Part shown: piece after piece, positions 17,275 to 25,740 of the stretch
Numbering within the stretch: the stretch's first letter is position 1
Layout: each line of letters starts with the position of its first letter
From: Roseinatronobacter sp052379845
GTDB lineage: Bacteria > Pseudomonadota > Alphaproteobacteria > Rhodobacterales > Rhodobacteraceae
DNA length: 64,000 nucleotides
Assembly: GCA_052379845.1 (NCBI GenBank)
Contig: JBQTCF010000010.1
Direction: 5' to 3' (one strand)
Translations under genes and position numbers: made by a program
Notes under the pieces: model-generated
Told to the model about the DNA's origin: nothing
What the model saw: the letters and a program-made list of their open reading frames with translations, nothing else
Database searches by the model: none

Positions 17275-18356
17275 GCGCGCGCCCCCCCTGTCAGCCGCAA
17301 CCGGTAATTTGTCTGAAAATCCAGCGCCAGCAGGAAAAACAGCAGCATGCCCTGAAACACCTGAATGGCTGCGCCGGGCAATTGCAGCATCATCTGGCCC
17401 AGTTCGCCACCAATATAGGTCAGCCCCAGCAGCAACCCCGCCAGCACAATGCCAATGGGGTTCAGCCGCCCCAGAAAGGCCACGATAATGGCGGTGAACC
17501 CGTAGCCAGTGGCAAATTCAATGCGCACCTGCCCGCCCGGACCAGACACTTCGAACATGCCCGCAAGCCCCGCCAGCGCGCCCGAAATGCCAAGGCAAAT
17601 CACCACCAGTCGCGCAGGCACCACGCCCGCAAACCGCGCGGCCCTGGGTGCCTGACCGGCAAGCTGGACATGAAAACCCAGCATGTGCCGCGTCATCATG
17701 ACATAGGCGAAAATGACAGCGATCAGCGCTGCCACCACCCCCCAGTGAATGCCGGTATTGGCGAACAATTCCGCGTTATGCGCAGCGTCATAGCGGCGCA
17801 AATCGCGCGAACCGGGAAACCCCGCAATGTCAGGGTTGCGCATAAGGCCCAGCGCCATGGCTGCCAGAATACGCTCGGCCACATAGACCAGCAAAAGCGA
17901 CACAAGGATTTCATTCGTGTTGAAGCGGGTTTTCAGAATGGCCGGAATCATGGCCCATAAAAACCCGCCAAAAGCCCCCGCCACCACCATTAGCGGGAAA
18001 ATATACCACCGCGGCGCAGGAAAGAACGCCAGCGCAACACCAGCCCCGAACAGCGCGCCCATGATATACTGGCCTTCGGCACCAATATTCCAGATATTGG
18101 CCTTGAACCCGATGGCCAGCCCCACGGCAATCAGGATCAGGGGTGCGGATTTTATCAGCAATTGCGGGCGCGAATAGCTGCCGAATGTGTCAGAAAAAAT
18201 AGGGTCAAAGAAAATAAGCCGGATTGCCACCACCGGGTCCTTACCCAGCATTGCAAACATGACCGCACCCGCAAGCATGGTCAGCACAACCGCCAGAAAC
18301 GGGTTGGCAATACGCCAGAATTTTGACGGTTCCTTACGTTTTTCCAGCCGGATCAT
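17271..18356 (-). CDS. BMP-type ABC transporter permease (first subunit)
   Basis: Inner-membrane protein of 361 residues with about nine hydrophobic segments. IGLAIGFKANIWNIGAEGQY-type sequence (here VGLAIGFKANIWNIGAEGQ) identifies the nucleoside permease group (NupP/YufP). The coupling loop reads GQAPRAARFAGV. Coding overlaps by four bases with both the upstream ATPase and the downstream permease, so translation of the three is coupled. Confidence 0.9.
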   Translation of the reverse strand: MIRLEKRKEPSKFWRIANPFLAVVLTMLAGAVMFAMLGKDPVVAIRLIFFDPIFSDTFGSYSRPQLLIKSAPLILIAVGLAIGFKANIWNIGAEGQYIMGALFGAGVALAFFPAPRWYIFPLMVVAGAFGGFLWAMIPAILKTRFNTNEILVSLLLVYVAERILAAMALGLMRNPDIAGFPGSRDLRRYDAAHNAELFANTGIHWGVVAALIAVIFAYVMMTRHMLGFHVQLAGQAPRAARFAGVVPARLVVICLGISGALAGLAGMFEVSGPGGQVRIEFATGYGFTAIIVAFLGRLNPIGIVLAGLLLGLTYIGGELGQMMLQLPGAAIQVFQGMLLFFLLALDFQTNYRLRLTGGARA

Positions 18357-19885
18357 GCGCTTGCCTCATGTGCAACATGCATATCGCCTGCGCCGCCCAT
18401 CATCAGGCCGATATCTTCCACACTCAGGCCCCTGGCGGGGCGCGTGTCGGACAGCCGCCCTTCGTTCAGGGCCGCGAAGCTGTCGGAGATTTCCAGCAAT
18501 TCATCCAGATCCTGACTGATAACCAACACCCCTGCCCCCTTGGCGGCCAGATCAAGCAGCGCCTGCCGGATTGTCGCCGCCGCCGCCGCATCCACGCCCC
18601 AGGTGGGCTGGTTCACGATGATGACATCAGGATCAAGTTCAATTTCGCGGCCAATGACGAATTTCTGCAAATTCCCCCCCGACAATGCCCGCGCCAGCAC
18701 ATGCGGCCCCGGTGTGCGCACGTCAAACCGCCCGATGATGTCATCTGCGAAGCGTTCCGTCCTGCGCCAGTCAATGAACCCGTGTTTCGTCAGCATCTTG
18801 CGCCGCGCGGCGGACAGCAGGGCGTTTTCCGTCAGGCTCATGTCCGGGGCGGCCGCGTGGCCAAGGCGTTCTTCGGGCGCGGCCACAAGCCCGCGCGCGC
18901 GCCGCCCGTTCGGCCCCAGATGCCCGACAGGCGCGCCCTTCAGCCGGACCTGCGCAGCGGGGGCCAGCAATTCGCCCGACAGCATCAGCAGCAATTCATC
19001 CTGACCATTGCCCGCAACACCCGCAATCCCCAACACCTCGCCCTTGCGCAGGGTGAAGCTGATATTTTTCAATGATGTGCCGAACGGGTTGTTGGACGCC
19101 AGCGACAGGTTGTCGACCTGCAACACCACATCGCCCTTCGGCTTGTCCGCGCGTTCAGGTGGGGTCAGAACCTGCCCGACCATCAGCTCCGCCAGTTCCC
19201 GCGCGGATTTTTCGCGCGGGTCGCATGTGGCAACTTTACGCCCCCCGCGCAAAATGGTGGCTTCATCACATAACGCACGGATTTCTTCCAGCTTATGCGA
19301 GATATACAGAATTGCCGTCCCTTCCGCCGAAAGCTTGCGCAGGGTCAGGAACAGGATGTCCACTTCCTGCGGGGTCAGAACCGATGTCGGTTCGTCCATG
19401 ATCAGCAATTTGGGGTCCTGCAGCAGGCAGCGCACAATTTCCACGCGTTGCCGTTCGCCCGCGGACAATTCCCCCACCAGTCGCGCGGGGTCCAGTGGTA
19501 GGCCGTATTCTTCGGACACATCGCGGATGCGCCGCGCCAGATCCCGCAAGGGCGGCGGGTTTTCCATGCCCAGCGCCACGTTTTCGGCGACATCAAGCGC
19601 ATCGAACAGGCTGAAATGCTGGAACACCATTGCAACGCCACTGCGCCGCGCCTGCGATGGTTGGGACGGCGCAAAGGGCTGTCCGCGCAAGGTCATCTGC
19701 CCCTTGTCGGGCTTGACAAGGCCATAGATCATCTTGACCAAGGTGGATTTGCCCGCACCGTTTTCGCCCAGAAGCGCGTGCATCTGCCCTTCGCCAATGT
19801 CAAAAGACACGTCGTCATTGGCGACCACACCGGGATATGCCTTGGTTAGCCCTTCAAGCCGCAGCAAAGGCGCGCGCATTGGCAT
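18353..19885 (-). CDS. BMP-type ABC transporter ATP-binding protein with two nucleotide-binding domains
   Basis: Duplicated ABC ATPase of 510 residues, as in sugar and nucleoside importers (RbsA/NupO type). The first domain has Walker A GENGAGKSTLVKMI, signature LSAGERQRVEI and Walker B LLIMDEPTSVL. The second has a degenerate Walker A, GVAGNGQDELLLMLSG, signature LSGGNLQKFVIGRE and VIIVNQPTWGVD. The degenerate second site is usual for this family. The start at 19885 has AAGGAGA five bases upstream. It is the first gene of the operon. Confidence 0.93.
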   Translation of the reverse strand: MPMRAPLLRLEGLTKAYPGVVANDDVSFDIGEGQMHALLGENGAGKSTLVKMIYGLVKPDKGQMTLRGQPFAPSQPSQARRSGVAMVFQHFSLFDALDVAENVALGMENPPPLRDLARRIRDVSEEYGLPLDPARLVGELSAGERQRVEIVRCLLQDPKLLIMDEPTSVLTPQEVDILFLTLRKLSAEGTAILYISHKLEEIRALCDEATILRGGRKVATCDPREKSARELAELMVGQVLTPPERADKPKGDVVLQVDNLSLASNNPFGTSLKNISFTLRKGEVLGIAGVAGNGQDELLLMLSGELLAPAAQVRLKGAPVGHLGPNGRRARGLVAAPEERLGHAAAPDMSLTENALLSAARRKMLTKHGFIDWRRTERFADDIIGRFDVRTPGPHVLARALSGGNLQKFVIGREIELDPDVIIVNQPTWGVDAAAAATIRQALLDLAAKGAGVLVISQDLDELLEISDSFAALNEGRLSDTRPARGLSVEDIGLMMGGAGDMHVAHEASA

Positions 19886-19956
19886 GTCTCCTTCCCGTGT
19901 TGGCGGAACGCGTGTTCCCGCGTTTTCCGTGGTGAAAGCAAAGCTGCAAGTCCCTG

Positions 19957-20009
19957 ATGTAGCAAGCGCAAACTATGCCATATCTGTGGAAACTGCTTCA
20001 ATGCTACAT
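19957..20009. repeat. Spaced inverted repeat in the BMP operon promoter region
   Basis: ATGTAGCA (19957-19964) and TGCTACAT (20002-20009) are perfect 8-bp complementary arms 37 bases apart, in the 151 bp before the BMP ATPase gene. The space between is AT-richer than its surroundings. It could be a pair of half-operators bound by a looping repressor, or a long hairpin. Confidence 0.35.
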
Positions 20010-20036
20010 ATATAATCAGCGCTCCAGTGAGGCATA

Positions 20037-20726
20037 TCACACCCCCAGATGCGCCTGCTGCACGTCCGGTGTCAGCCCCGTGGGCGGCCCTTGCCAGACC
20101 ACGCGCCCCCGGTCAAGAATAACGCATGCATCCGCAAAAGGCAGGATTTCGGACAATGTTTTGTCCACCAGCAGAATGGACAGCCCGTCGCTGCGCAACT
20201 GTGCGATAGCCGCCCATATTTCACGACGAATGACAGGGGCCAACCCTTCGGTCGCTTCATCCAAAATCAACAATCGCGGGTTGGTCATCAGCGCGCGGCC
20301 AATGGCCAGCATTTGCTGTTCCCCGCCCGACAGGCTGGCGGCATATTGGCCCGCGCGTTCCTGCAGGCGGGGAAAGACGCGGTGCACCTGCGCCAAATCC
20401 CAATATCCCGGCCGGGACGCCGCAATCAGGTTTTCGACCACTGTAAGGTTGGGAAAGCACCGCCGCCCTTCGGGGACCAGCCCGATGCCCAGCCGCGCCG
20501 CGCGAAAGGATGGCCAGCCGCTGATATCCTGCCCCGCGAAAACCACCCGCCCCTTGCGCAAGGGCAACATGCGGCAGGCGGTTGAAATTGTCGTCGTTTT
20601 GCCCATGCCGTTGCGGCCCATCAGCGCCACGGCCTGCCCTTCTGCAACCTGCAACGACACCCCGTCCAGCGCCTGCGATGCCCCGTAGAAGACATGCAAA
20701 TCCTCTAGCTGCAAAAGCGCGGTCAT
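20037..20726 (-). CDS. Branched-chain-type (HAAT) ABC transporter ATP-binding protein, LivF-like
   Basis: ABC ATPase of 229 residues. Walker A is GRNGMGKTTTIST, signature LSGGEQQMLAIGRAL, Walker B LLILDEATEGLAP, with the LivF-typical EGRRCFPNLTVVENL. It energises uptake by the membrane subunits upstream in the same operon. It overlaps the LivG-like gene by four bases and is the last gene of the operon. Confidence 0.92.
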   Translation of the reverse strand: MTALLQLEDLHVFYGASQALDGVSLQVAEGQAVALMGRNGMGKTTTISTACRMLPLRKGRVVFAGQDISGWPSFRAARLGIGLVPEGRRCFPNLTVVENLIAASRPGYWDLAQVHRVFPRLQERAGQYAASLSGGEQQMLAIGRALMTNPRLLILDEATEGLAPVIRREIWAAIAQLRSDGLSILLVDKTLSEILPFADACVILDRGRVVWQGPPTGLTPDVQQAHLGV

Positions 20727-21478
20727 TGCGCGGCCTCCTCGCCCAGATAGGCAGTGCGCACGGCGGGGTTGGCGCGGATTTCGTCAACTGTTCCAGTGGC
20801 AATGATGCGCCCATACACCAACACGGAAATACGGTCTGCCAGACGGAATACTGCATCCATGTCATGTTCAACCAGCAAAATGGGCGCTTCGTGTTTCAGG
20901 GTTTGCAGGAAGGTGACCAACTGCGCCGTGCCTTCGACCCCAAGCCCGGCCATGGGTTCATCCAGCAAGAAACACTGCGGCGACAAGGCCAGCGCCATGG
21001 CGATTTCCAACAAGCGCCGTTCCCCGTGGCTTAGGAACGCGGCCTCGACCGACGCGCGCGTGCCAAGCCCCACGCGGCCCAGAATGTCGCGCGCTTGCGT
21101 TTGCAAACCACGGTCCAGCGCCACTGGACGCAAGAAGCGATAACTATGTCCCTGCCGCGCCTGAAGCGCCAGCATCACATTGCGAAGTGCCGAATATTCC
21201 GCGATCAGCGACGACACCTGAAAACTGCGCGCCAGTCCCAACCGCGCCCGTTGGGCCACCGACAGGCCGGTAATGTCCTGTCCCGCCAGCCGCACAGTGC
21301 CCGCATCAGCGGCAATCTTGCCGGAAATCAGCCCCATCAGGGTGGATTTCCCTGCGCCATTGGGGCCAATCAGGGCATGAACCTCGGCGCGGCGCAGTGT
21401 CAGGCTGACATCATCGGTGGCCTTCAGCGCCCCGAAGCTGCGGCACAGGCCGCGCAATTCCAGCACCACATCAGCCAT
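20723..21478 (-). CDS. Branched-chain-type (HAAT) ABC transporter ATP-binding protein, LivG-like
   Basis: ABC ATPase of 251 residues counted from MADVVLELRGL. Walker A is GPNGAGKSTLMGLI, signature LSHGERRLLEIAMAL, Walker B FLLDEPMAGLG, and the LivG-type RARLGLARSFQVSSL is present. The signature has SHGE instead of SGGQ, a known variant in this subfamily. The chosen ATG overlaps the end of the LivM-like gene by eight bases. Confidence 0.9.
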   Translation of the reverse strand: MADVVLELRGLCRSFGALKATDDVSLTLRRAEVHALIGPNGAGKSTLMGLISGKIAADAGTVRLAGQDITGLSVAQRARLGLARSFQVSSLIAEYSALRNVMLALQARQGHSYRFLRPVALDRGLQTQARDILGRVGLGTRASVEAAFLSHGERRLLEIAMALALSPQCFLLDEPMAGLGVEGTAQLVTFLQTLKHEAPILLVEHDMDAVFRLADRISVLVYGRIIATGTVDEIRANPAVRTAYLGEEAAQ

Positions 21479-22448
21479 GCCGCGCCCGCCCCGCAACCAA
21501 CCCTATCAACCCGCCACGCGCAAACAGCACCACCGCCAGCAACACAAGGCCCAGCCACAGTTTCCAATGCTCGGTCAGGCCACCAAAAAACACCTCGAAC
21601 CCCACCAGAATGGCCGCCCCCGCAACGGGGCCAAACAACCGCCCCACCCCGCCCAGAATGATGATGACGATCAATTCGCCTGACATGGTCCAGGCCATCA
21701 TCGCCGGACTGACAAAGCGCGTCAGATCCGCCATCATGGCCCCCGCAAGCCCCGTCAGCATGCCCGACAGAACAAACGCCACCAACTTGATGCCGAAGGG
21801 CGAAATACCAATTGCTGCGGCGCGGTCTGGGTTCTGGCGAATGGCCATCAGCGCCGCGCCAAACCGTGCCGCGCGCAGCAGCGCAAACAGCATCAGCGCC
21901 AGCATCAGCACGCCATAGGCGATAACGAACAAATCCCACGGGCGGCTGGTGTTCAGGCCGGGAAACTGGTTGCGCATGAAAATGGGCAAGCCATCCTCGC
22001 CGCCATAGGCAGGCCATGACAGCGCGAAGAAAAACCCCATCTGCGCAAAAGCCAGCGTGATCATGATAAAGAAAATACCCGATGTGCGCAACGACAGCGC
22101 CCCCACCACCGCCGCAACCGCGCCGGATGCCAGCATGGCAATGGCCCAGATGGGCAGCATCTGGTTGGTACCAGCCAGCCCCAGAACGGGCGTGCCGTTG
22201 AATGCATGATGCGCGGCAATTCCCGCCACATAGCCGCCGACACCCAGATACAGCGCATGGCCAAAGCTGACCATACCCCCCAGCCCCAGCGCGATATTCA
22301 GCCCCACTGCAGCAATCGCCAGAATGGCCACGCGCGTGGCAAGGGTGATGATGAACGGCTCATTTGCCAGCCATGCCCAAAGCGGCACGGCAAACAGCGC
22401 CAGCGCCAGCACGGCATTCAAGGCCCATTCCCTGCGCGCGTTATCCAT
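21471..22448 (-). CDS. Branched-chain-type ABC transporter permease, LivM-like
   Basis: Inner-membrane protein of 325 residues with eight to ten hydrophobic segments. VGLNIALGLGGMVSFGHALY is the LivM N-terminal family motif, and ALMAIRQNPDRAAAIGI is the cytoplasmic coupling loop. ILGGVGRLFGPVAGAAIL is the conserved C-terminal pore segment. It overlaps the LivH-like gene by eight bases. Confidence 0.92.
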   Translation of the reverse strand: MDNARREWALNAVLALALFAVPLWAWLANEPFIITLATRVAILAIAAVGLNIALGLGGMVSFGHALYLGVGGYVAGIAAHHAFNGTPVLGLAGTNQMLPIWAIAMLASGAVAAVVGALSLRTSGIFFIMITLAFAQMGFFFALSWPAYGGEDGLPIFMRNQFPGLNTSRPWDLFVIAYGVLMLALMLFALLRAARFGAALMAIRQNPDRAAAIGISPFGIKLVAFVLSGMLTGLAGAMMADLTRFVSPAMMAWTMSGELIVIIILGGVGRLFGPVAGAAILVGFEVFFGGLTEHWKLWLGLVLLAVVLFARGGLIGLVAGRARHG

Positions 22449-23358
22449 GGGCGGGAAACAGTCCTTTGGGCCGGAATATCAGGACCAGCGCCATCAACAG
22501 GTAAATCAGCATCGACGCCAGCGCCGCGCCAACCCCCATCGCCTGCGATGTGTCCAGAAACAGCGCAAAGATGCGCGGCAGCAGGAACCGCCCCATCGTG
22601 TCAATCACACCCACCAACAACGCGCCCACCATCGCCCCCTTGATGGACCCGATGCCACCAATCACAATGACCACAAACGCAAGGATAAGCACAGGTTCCC
22701 CCATCCCCACCTGAACCGACTGGATGGCCCCCACCAACGCGCCCGCAAGCCCCGCCAGCGCGGCACCCAGCGCAAAAACCACAGTATACAGCGCGCGGAT
22801 ATTAACCCCCAGCGCGGCAATCATTTCGCGGTCGGATTCACCTGCGCGAATGCGAATGCCCAGTCGGGTTTTCGCAATCAGCACCCACAGGCCCAGCGCC
22901 ACGGCCACGCCAAACCCGATCAGCGCCAGGCGATACACCGAATAATCCACAATTCCCAGATTGACTGTACCACGGAACATGTCGGGCACATTCAGATACA
23001 GCGGAAACGGCCCGAACACCATGCGCACCCCTTCAGACAGAATCAGGATAAGCGCGAATGTTGCCAGAACCTGATCCAGATGATCCCGGTCATACAGCCT
23101 GCGGATGACAACAATTTCGATCAACGCGCCGGCAGCCGCCGCGGCGGCAATTCCCGCCACAAGCCCCAGCCAGAAATTGCCCGTCACACCCGCCACAGCT
23201 GCGCACAGAAACGCGCCGATCATATACAGCGACCCATGCGCCAGATTGATAAGTCCCATGACGCCAAAGACCAGCGTCAGGCCCGCCGACATCAGAAACA
23301 GCATCAACCCGAATTGCACACCGTTGAGAAGTTGCTCGAGCATCAGCGCGAGTGTCAT
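22441..23358 (-). CDS. Branched-chain-type ABC transporter permease, LivH-like
   Basis: Inner-membrane protein of 305 residues. The N terminus EQLLNGVQFGLMLFLMSAGL and VFGVMGLINLAHGSLYMIGA are typical of LivH. The C-terminal IGGIGSIKGAMVGALLVG also matches. The ATG at 23358 follows AAAGG at a plausible distance; residues further upstream are not family-like. An intrinsic terminator lies between this gene and the binding-protein gene before it. Confidence 0.92.
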   Translation of the reverse strand: MTLALMLEQLLNGVQFGLMLFLMSAGLTLVFGVMGLINLAHGSLYMIGAFLCAAVAGVTGNFWLGLVAGIAAAAAAGALIEIVVIRRLYDRDHLDQVLATFALILILSEGVRMVFGPFPLYLNVPDMFRGTVNLGIVDYSVYRLALIGFGVAVALGLWVLIAKTRLGIRIRAGESDREMIAALGVNIRALYTVVFALGAALAGLAGALVGAIQSVQVGMGEPVLILAFVVIVIGGIGSIKGAMVGALLVGVIDTMGRFLLPRIFALFLDTSQAMGVGAALASMLIYLLMALVLIFRPKGLFPAHG

Positions 23359-23380
23359 GAACAGCCTTTTGCGATGGGGC

Positions 23381-23405
23381 AAAAAACCCCGATGAACACC
23401 GGGGT
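23381..23405 (-). terminator. Intrinsic terminator/attenuator between binding protein and permease genes
   Basis: The stem ACCCCG/CGGGGT (23386-23391 with 23400-23405, loop of eight) is followed on the minus strand by six T. It stands 13 bp after the binding-protein stop and inside the operon, so it should lower permease expression relative to the binding protein. Confidence 0.75.
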
Positions 23406-23418
23406 CTGATTGCGCGTA

Positions 23419-24561
23419 TTACAGGTTACAGTTTTCGCCATGCACATCAGCATGCGCTTCAAACGCGGTGCCGATGATGCGGTTGGTAATTTCGCCGTCC
23501 ACCTCGACCACTTCGCGGATATAGACACGCTGGACGGGGTGCTGGTTCGGTCCCCAAGCGAAATCACCACGCACGGACGCGAAATCGGCCTCCAGCAGGG
23601 CCTGACGGAACGCGGCGCGGTCACTGACATCGGCCTTGGCCGCCGCAGACAGAATCAGGTTTGCCGTATCAAACCCCTGACTGGCATAGAGCGACGGAAT
23701 ACGCCCGAATTCCGCGCGAAACGCTGCAACGAAGTCCTGATTGGCGGCATTGTCCAGATCGGGCGACCATTGGCTTGCGTTGAACACGCCCAGCGCAGCA
23801 GTCCCGACCGCAGGCAACATATCCTGACTGAATGTAAACGCCGCCGAAACAATCGGCAAATCCAGCCCTGATTGTTCGTATTGCCGCATGAAGCTGATGC
23901 CCATGCCACCGGGCAGGAAAATGAAGATGGAATCCGCCCCGGAGGCCCGAATTTGCGCGATTTCCGCTGCATAATCGGTTTGGCCCACCTGCGTAAACAA
24001 CTCGCCCGCCAGTTCCCCGTCATAATAGCGTTTGAACCCGTTCAGCGCGTCAGTTCCGGCGGGGTAATTCGGGGCCATAATGAAGGTGTTTTCATAGCCC
24101 AACTCATTGGCATAGGCACCCGCCCCTTCGTGCAGCATATCATTTTGCCATGCTACATTGAAATAATTAGGGTGGCAATTCGCCCCTGCCAGCGCGGACG
24201 GGCCAGCATTGGGCGACAGATACAAAATATCCTGCGCGACTGCCGACGGCACCACCGCCATGGCCAGATTGGACCAGATGATGCCAGTCAGAATATCCAC
24301 GCGTTCCGACTGGATCATGCGTTCGGCAATCTGCACGGCCAGTTCGGGGCGCTGCGCGTCATCTTCCACCACAAGGCGGATATTGTGGCCCTCGGCCAGG
24401 TCCAGCGCCAGTTGAAACCCGTCGCGCACATCGACGCCCAGCCCTGCGCCGCCGCCTGAAAGCGTTGTGATCATGCCCACGCTGACGGTTTCGGCCTGCG
24501 CGACGGACCCGGCCCCTACAGCCAGTGTTGCGGCCAAGGCCGCATGTTTCAAAACCTTCAT
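23419..24561 (-). CDS. HAAT-type ABC transporter substrate-binding protein
   Basis: Periplasmic binding protein of 380 residues with a Sec signal (cleavage near AQA-E) and the type I fold: VSVGMITTLSGGGAGLGVDVRD at the N terminus shortened here to its key part VGMITTLSGGG, then GFQLALDLAEG. Relatives bind branched-chain amino acids, amides or aromatic acids. The ligand pocket cannot be read with confidence. The mature protein ends in an acidic tail with a single Cys near the C terminus and one at ANCHPNYF, possibly forming a disulfide. It is the first gene of the transporter operon. Confidence 0.9.
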   Translation of the reverse strand: MKVLKHAALAATLAVGAGSVAQAETVSVGMITTLSGGGAGLGVDVRDGFQLALDLAEGHNIRLVVEDDAQRPELAVQIAERMIQSERVDILTGIIWSNLAMAVVPSAVAQDILYLSPNAGPSALAGANCHPNYFNVAWQNDMLHEGAGAYANELGYENTFIMAPNYPAGTDALNGFKRYYDGELAGELFTQVGQTDYAAEIAQIRASGADSIFIFLPGGMGISFMRQYEQSGLDLPIVSAAFTFSQDMLPAVGTAALGVFNASQWSPDLDNAANQDFVAAFRAEFGRIPSLYASQGFDTANLILSAAAKADVSDRAAFRQALLEADFASVRGDFAWGPNQHPVQRVYIREVVEVDGEITNRIIGTAFEAHADVHGENCNL

Positions 24562-24622
24562 CTGTCCCCATCTCCCTGATTATCTGGTCTTTGGTGACAG
24601 TCTTGCGCAAGGCGGCAGGAAA

Positions 24623-24662
24623 AGTAAAGTTCCCGCGCGGCCTTGGTGCAAATTGATGCACC
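24623..24662 (-). promoter_or_regulatory. Promoter with palindromic operator for the HAAT transporter
   Basis: On the minus strand TTGCAC (24646-24651) and TTTACT (24623-24628) are 17 bases apart. A perfect palindrome GGTGCA-N6-TGCACC (24645-24662) covers the -35 element. A repressor site is the simplest reading. The binding-protein ATG is 61 bp downstream of the -10. Confidence 0.5.
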
Positions 24663-24683
24663 CCAGACCAAGTGCCGTCGGGT

Positions 24684-25511
24684 TCAGGGCAATTGCAGCA
24701 ACGCGCGGGTCAGGGTGCTTTCGGCGCTGGCCAGCCCCTCAATGACATTGAAATGATGCAGCCCTTCTTGCACCATCAACCGCACAGGCGTTCCATGGCG
24801 CGACCACGCTTCACGCAACAGCGCGGCCTGACGCAGGAATTCCGGCCGTTCATGCCCGCCCACCCACGCTGTCACGCCCACCCCGTCCAGCGGGCGCAAC
24901 AAGGCGGGGCTTTCGTCAACTGCCATCTGGTCTGTCAGTCCAAGCGTTTCATTCATGGCCGTCATTTGCAGCGGGCGCAGGTCATGCAGGCCGGAAATTG
25001 ACAGGACATGGCGTATTCGGGCCTGCACCGACGGGTCCAGCGGCGCGCCCGCGCAGGCCATCCGCGTAACAAGATGGCCCCCTGCCGAATGGCCTGTCAG
25101 CACAATAGGCCCGGCCACATGTCGGGCGATTTCGGCAATCGCGCGGCCCATCTGGCCGGTCATCTGGTCAATGCGGGCATCGGGGGCCAACGTGTATTGC
25201 GGCACGGCAACGGCCCACCCCTGCGCCAGCGCCCCTTGCGCCAGATGGGACCAGCGGGATTTGTCAAACGCCATCCAATACCCCCCATGCACAAACACAA
25301 CGCCCCCCGCAGGCTGCGCAGCCATGGGAAGAAAGAGATCGAACACCTCCCTTGGGGCGGGGCCATAGGGCAGGTCAAGCTGCGCAGCCGCATGGGATGC
25401 GCGAAAGACCTGCGCCTGCTGCGCCCATCTGTCGGGGAAACTGTCGCCATCTTCAATATAGGGACGGTTTGCAAATGCGTCGTCCCAATCTATGCCCGTG
25501 CTGTGTGGCAT
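24684..25511 (-). CDS. Alpha/beta hydrolase, kynurenine formamidase-like
   Basis: Cytosolic serine hydrolase of 275 residues. The oxyanion-hole motif HGGYW and the nucleophile elbow GHSAGGH are both those of arylformamidase/HSL-type esterases. A catalytic His lies in EGLHHFNVIEGL near the C terminus, and an acid lies upstream in the usual position. Kynurenine formamidase hydrolyses N-formylkynurenine in tryptophan breakdown, but related esterases share the motifs. The start MPHSTGIDWDDAF fits the family. It lies 122 bp upstream of an importer whose operon has its own promoter. Confidence 0.8.
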   Translation of the reverse strand: MPHSTGIDWDDAFANRPYIEDGDSFPDRWAQQAQVFRASHAAAQLDLPYGPAPREVFDLFLPMAAQPAGGVVFVHGGYWMAFDKSRWSHLAQGALAQGWAVAVPQYTLAPDARIDQMTGQMGRAIAEIARHVAGPIVLTGHSAGGHLVTRMACAGAPLDPSVQARIRHVLSISGLHDLRPLQMTAMNETLGLTDQMAVDESPALLRPLDGVGVTAWVGGHERPEFLRQAALLREAWSRHGTPVRLMVQEGLHHFNVIEGLASAESTLTRALLQLP

Positions 25512-25740
25512 GCCCCCTCCTGCTGCGTGAATGACCCTGCGCCCGGCAAGGGTTCGGGCAGCAAGGTATCCCGTTCCATCCAAACAGCGCAAGGCGCACT
25601 GCGCGCTGATGTGTTGAATGCCGTGGGATGTATCGCTATCGTCAGCTAGCGCTCCCTTAACAAAGGGCCGCGCGACGTTCATATGTCATTCGTCACCCCG
25701 CCAGCCGTCACCACCCCCAGCCGCACAGGATTTTTTGCTG

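Noticed and set aside
19886..20036. Possible -35/-10 pair (TTGAAG and CATAGT) before the BMP operon
   Set aside because: The spacing is 18 and the -10 match is weak, so I report only the inverted repeat there.
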